A stretch of DNA of 64,000 bases from Jackrogersella multiformis (Eukaryota; Ascomycota; Sordariomycetes; Xylariales; Hypoxylaceae). Positions 60,713-64,000 of this stretch are shown piece after piece. Made by a program: the position numbers and the translations under genes. Where the stretch lies: assembly GCA_902806575.1 (NCBI GenBank), contig CADCXD010000009.1:2852001-2916000 (forward strand), given 5' to 3'. Every line of letters starts with the position of its first letter. Positions within the stretch are counted from its first letter, which is position 1. The notes beneath the pieces are model-generated. The model did no database searches, was not told the origin of the DNA, and worked only from the letters and a program-made list of their open reading frames with translations.

Positions 60713-63700
60713 ACCTCCCCCCCCTTTTCCCTAGCTATACGCGGGTATTATTTACCAGGCATTACGCTTAGCACGTACGTATTTAATAATAGCGTATATA
60801 CTTTAATAATTATATTTAATAAAAGCTTTATTAATTAACTTATAAGGAATTTATTAATTTAAAAGGTTTTAAAGGAAAAAAATTAATTACGTAATTAATA
60901 TATTTATAATTAAGTATAATATAAATAAGTAAATAATTATAAGTTCTGTTTTTACCTTTTCTTTATACATTTTAAAATATTTATATTTAAGTTATTAATA
61001 GTTATCTTTAAATAAACGCGTTTTAAAGGACGTAAAAAATGTAATAAATTAAATATACTGCCTCTTTTATAAGTATTAATAAGATAATCTTATTATGTTA
61101 TAATATTTTTAATAAAGGTAGGTTTAAATTATTAACGTGTATATTTAAAATAAAAGAAAAGAGCGTTAAATAATTTTTATTTTTTAATATGTTTTAATTT
61201 AAAATATTTTATAAAGCCTTTAACATTTCTTAAAATGTCGTTACATATAAGATAGTACTTTACTTAATTTATTATTATTAAACCTTTTACTTACGAGATA
61301 TTAAATTTAAAAGTTAAGTTAATTAAAACGTTAAGTGTATATTAACGGTTATAAATAATTTTAATATGGTTATTTTAATGTATAATTTTATATATAATAT
61401 ATTATTTTATATTATAACGAAAACATTTTAGGTATTTAAAAGGCTTATCGAAAGTATTTTTATTAAAGTAAATAATTTTATTATGCTTTATAAGGTTATC
61501 GCGTATTATAAACGCCTTATAATTAAATAAGTACTTATATGGCTTTTCGGCAGTTTACGGCTTTTTGTTAATCGAAAATATTTCGTTAATTAGGTTTTTT
61601 TTAAGAATATCGTTAGTTTATATTTTAAGTTTAAATATAAATAATATATTAATCTTAGTGAGACGTTACCGGAAGTATATTACGTATGTTTTGATTAGCT
61701 TAATATTCTTATTAGCCTCGTTCTCGTCCGATATAAATTAATTAATCTTTTTAACGGCTAAAGCATCTTATAAGTTAAAAGTTTTAAATGGATAATGTCC
61801 GTAGTCGAAAGCTTTAGTAATTACTTACTTAAGCGTTTAAAATCTATTCGTTTCTTTAAAGTATTTGTTTTTTTTCCTTTTTAACATTTCCTTAAATAAT
61901 TAACGCTTAATTTAATGGATTTTAATAATTACCCTTTTTATAACCGGGCTATTTGCTAAACTTTATATAATAATATTTTAATATTTAGTACGGAAAACAT
62001 AAATATTCTCTCGGTTTTCGAATCTTTTTAAGTTTATTTCTTTTGAATATAACGACGTATTTAGGTTATGTTATAAGAAAAAACGACGTAAGAAAGTAAA
62101 TAAAACTTAATTATACCTTATTTATTCGCTAAACGTAATTTATAATAAGTCGTGCCTAAAATATTAAGATTAATAACTTTTTAAAAAAATATCTCGCAAA
62201 TTACTTATTATATAATTTCGCATAAGCTTAATAAGATTATTTATAACATTAATATTAAATTATTAATTTTATATGTTTATTATAAATACTTATTAAAAAT
62301 ATAATCTTTAATATTAATATAAAAAAAATAAAAACGTTACTTATCGTTTCGTAACTTAGTAATAAATAAGATACGATATTATATAAATAAATAGCTTAAA
62401 TAATTTAAAAATATAATTATTTTATTTTTCATACCGGGGGCTTAGTTAAGAAATAAAGAGTTTATATTATTAAGGTTTAAACGATCGAAAAGGTTGTTAA
62501 GAGATAAAAAGTTTACGTTAAATATATAATTAATAATAACCCGTATAACTAAAAGGCTAATAAAGTAAATAAATTTATAAAGAATTAATATAATTAAAAA
62601 AGAAAGTTTATATAAAACATTTAATTAATTAAGATATAATATATTTATAAAACGTAAGATTTATAATTTATATTAATTATGTTAAATAATATTCTTTTTT
62701 TATTTAAAATATTAAATCGTGATTATCGCAACCAGCCTTTTCTTCGAGGGTTCCTAAGAATCTTATATAAACTTAAAAATAATTTATTTATACGTAAAGT
62801 TCATTACCTCGCTAAGATAAAATTTATTAATATCGGTAATAAAAATAACGTAATAAAAAGTAAGGCATATAAATAATATATAAGGGATATATTTTACCTA
62901 TATCCATAAGATTTTAAAGAATTTTATAATATTTTCCGATATTATTTCTCTCTTCTTAAAGATTTATTAACAAATAAAGTTATATTTTACGGATACTCCC
63001 TCTTTAATTCATTATAATATTAGGATAAAACAAAAACCATTAAATAAAATAATAAATATACCTTATTAATCTTATAAATTAATCTGTGGCCACAGTTACA
63101 AAAGGTATTAAACTTAACATATAACGTTTATTTATTTTAATTAATAAGGTCGATTTTCTTTTTTTATTAAAAAACTTTAAATTTAGCTTTTTTAAATAAT
63201 GTTTTTCATATCTTATCTAAAGTAATAATAAAATTAACGCTTTATATCATTTTATATTTCATAAGGCCTAAATAAGATTATTTATATATAATATTATTAA
63301 TATAAAAGGTAAAGAATTTATAAACGTACTTTAAAATATTAATACCTTCGTAAAAATTTATTTATATATTATTAAGGTTAATCCTTTAAACTTTAAAATA
63401 ATTATAATAATCGTACGTTAATTTTTTATTAGAAAATTATTTAGGATAAAGATAATATATATAAAATCTAATAATTTTATAATCGATCCCGTTTTACTTT
63501 AATTTTCGATACGATAAAACGTATATTCTTTAATAACTTATCCTTATATTTTTAATAGTTTATTATACCTCGTTATTATTATTCTTTTAAATTCTTAACG
63601 AATAAACGCCTAAACTTTAATTTAAAAAAGGTTTCGAAAGGTTATTCGACGCTTTTTAAAGCTATTATTATAATAAAAACTTTATAAAATAAAAAAAAAT

Positions 63701-64000
63701 TAAAAATTAAAAAGCGAAGGAAAAAAAGATAAGAAAAGATAAAAAAATATGAAAAAGAAAAAGAATAAACCGAAAGTATTATAACCATTATATATATAAA
63801 AATTAATAATATTTTTAAAAACTAAGGTTTAAATTAATAATAAAAATACGTAAGATGTGGATGGGAAATAAAGCGTAACGATAAGGTCTAAAATGCGATT
63901 TTTAATTTTTAGCTAAGTTTATTTTTTTTTACGATAAAGTGGTTTATGTATAAAATAACTTAAAATTTTAGCATTAATTTTTATAAGCTTTAATACCTTT

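Larger units (their letters stand above)
31330..64000. other. RIP-type AT-rich block, no intact genes
   Basis: Composition changes abruptly at about 31,330. From here to the window end the sequence is overwhelmingly A/T. The surviving C residues are mostly in CpG, CpC or CpT, while CpA and its complement TpG are rare (for example, none in 32041-32100). That is the footprint of repeat-induced point mutation (CpA to TpA on both strands) acting on repeated DNA. TAA stops saturate all frames; the few open frames of 65-75 codons (51597-51824, 56071-56292, 62679-62876) are low-complexity or unrecognisable. G and C runs without CpA/TpG survive, for example near 42050, 45147-45168 and 56285. The block is probably layered, decayed transposons. 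It might be centromeric, subtelomeric or an interstitial island; no telomere repeat is seen. Confidence 0.85.

Noticed and set aside
62679..62876. 65-codon open frame in the AT block
   Set aside because: Slightly more varied codons than its surroundings, possibly a less mutated transposon fragment, but no family feature could be identified.
63084..63095. 12-bp palindrome CTGTGGCCACAG in the AT block
   Set aside because: A single copy that keeps CpA/TpG; too short to interpret alone.
31330..64000. Telomere repeats, CRISPR-like arrays, rDNA or a mitochondrial insertion in the AT block
   Set aside because: No TTAGGG arrays, no regularly spaced repeats with unique spacers, no rRNA-like segments and no mitochondrial genes recognised. 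AT content is better explained by RIP.

Overview
The window is nuclear DNA of a filamentous ascomycete (Pezizomycotina, most likely a Sordariomycete). The evidence is dense single-copy housekeeping genes with short GT..AG introns (about 50-140 bp), a Rac-type GTPase and a CENP-T of the filamentous-fungal type, a CFEM-domain secreted protein, a dispersed 5S rRNA-like locus, and a long AT-rich block with the signature of repeat-induced point mutation (RIP). Splice structures were built by hand from reading-frame continuity, GT/AG sites and recognisable family sequence. No database search was run.

Layout. Positions 1-31,200 are a gene-bearing, mixed-GC region with 13 well supported genes plus one weak candidate: the EMC1 3' end (+); cytosolic aspartyl-tRNA synthetase (-); CMS1 (+); a CFEM protein (-); NOP6 (+); RAC1 (-); CENP-T (+); SURF1/SHY1 (-); a UBXN4-like UBX protein (+); PDCD5 (+); COQ4 (-); a CHCHD2/MIX17 protein (+); an ApbA/PanE-like protein (-); LRP1/C1D (+); and a possible small three-exon gene (-). 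Most neighbours are divergent or convergent, and there are no operons. By function the set covers ribosome and RNA biogenesis (CMS1, NOP6, LRP1, AspRS), mitochondria (SURF1, COQ4, CHCHD2, perhaps the ApbA-like protein), ER and proteostasis (EMC1, UBX protein), chromosome segregation (CENP-T) and polarity signalling (RAC1). No biosynthetic cluster, defence island or mating locus was seen.

Intergenic DNA carries a strikingly repeated 10-bp palindrome, TACCTAGGTA. I counted 14 copies in about 31 kb, 9 of them in the 3.8-kb gap between RAC1 and CENP-T. There is also a 401-bp MITE-like element at 8265-8665 with 33-34-bp terminal inverted repeats and a TTA target duplication.

At about 31.2 kb a diverged 5S rRNA-like sequence sits at the edge of a sharp transition. 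From about 31.33 kb to the window end (32.7 kb) the DNA is extremely A+T-rich, with CpA/TpG strongly depleted and no believable intact gene. It looks like RIP-destroyed transposon DNA, and could be centromeric, subtelomeric or an interstitial TE island. Inside it are recognisable relics: a G-rich 27-bp minisatellite (48,902-49,246), a TAA-riddled former coding frame (about 40,329-41,195), two copies of one diverged repeat (about 42.2-43.5 kb and 54.7-55.25 kb), several AT minisatellites and a small hairpin element. I did not find a convincing new multi-gene system. The non-coding structures are the most interesting part.
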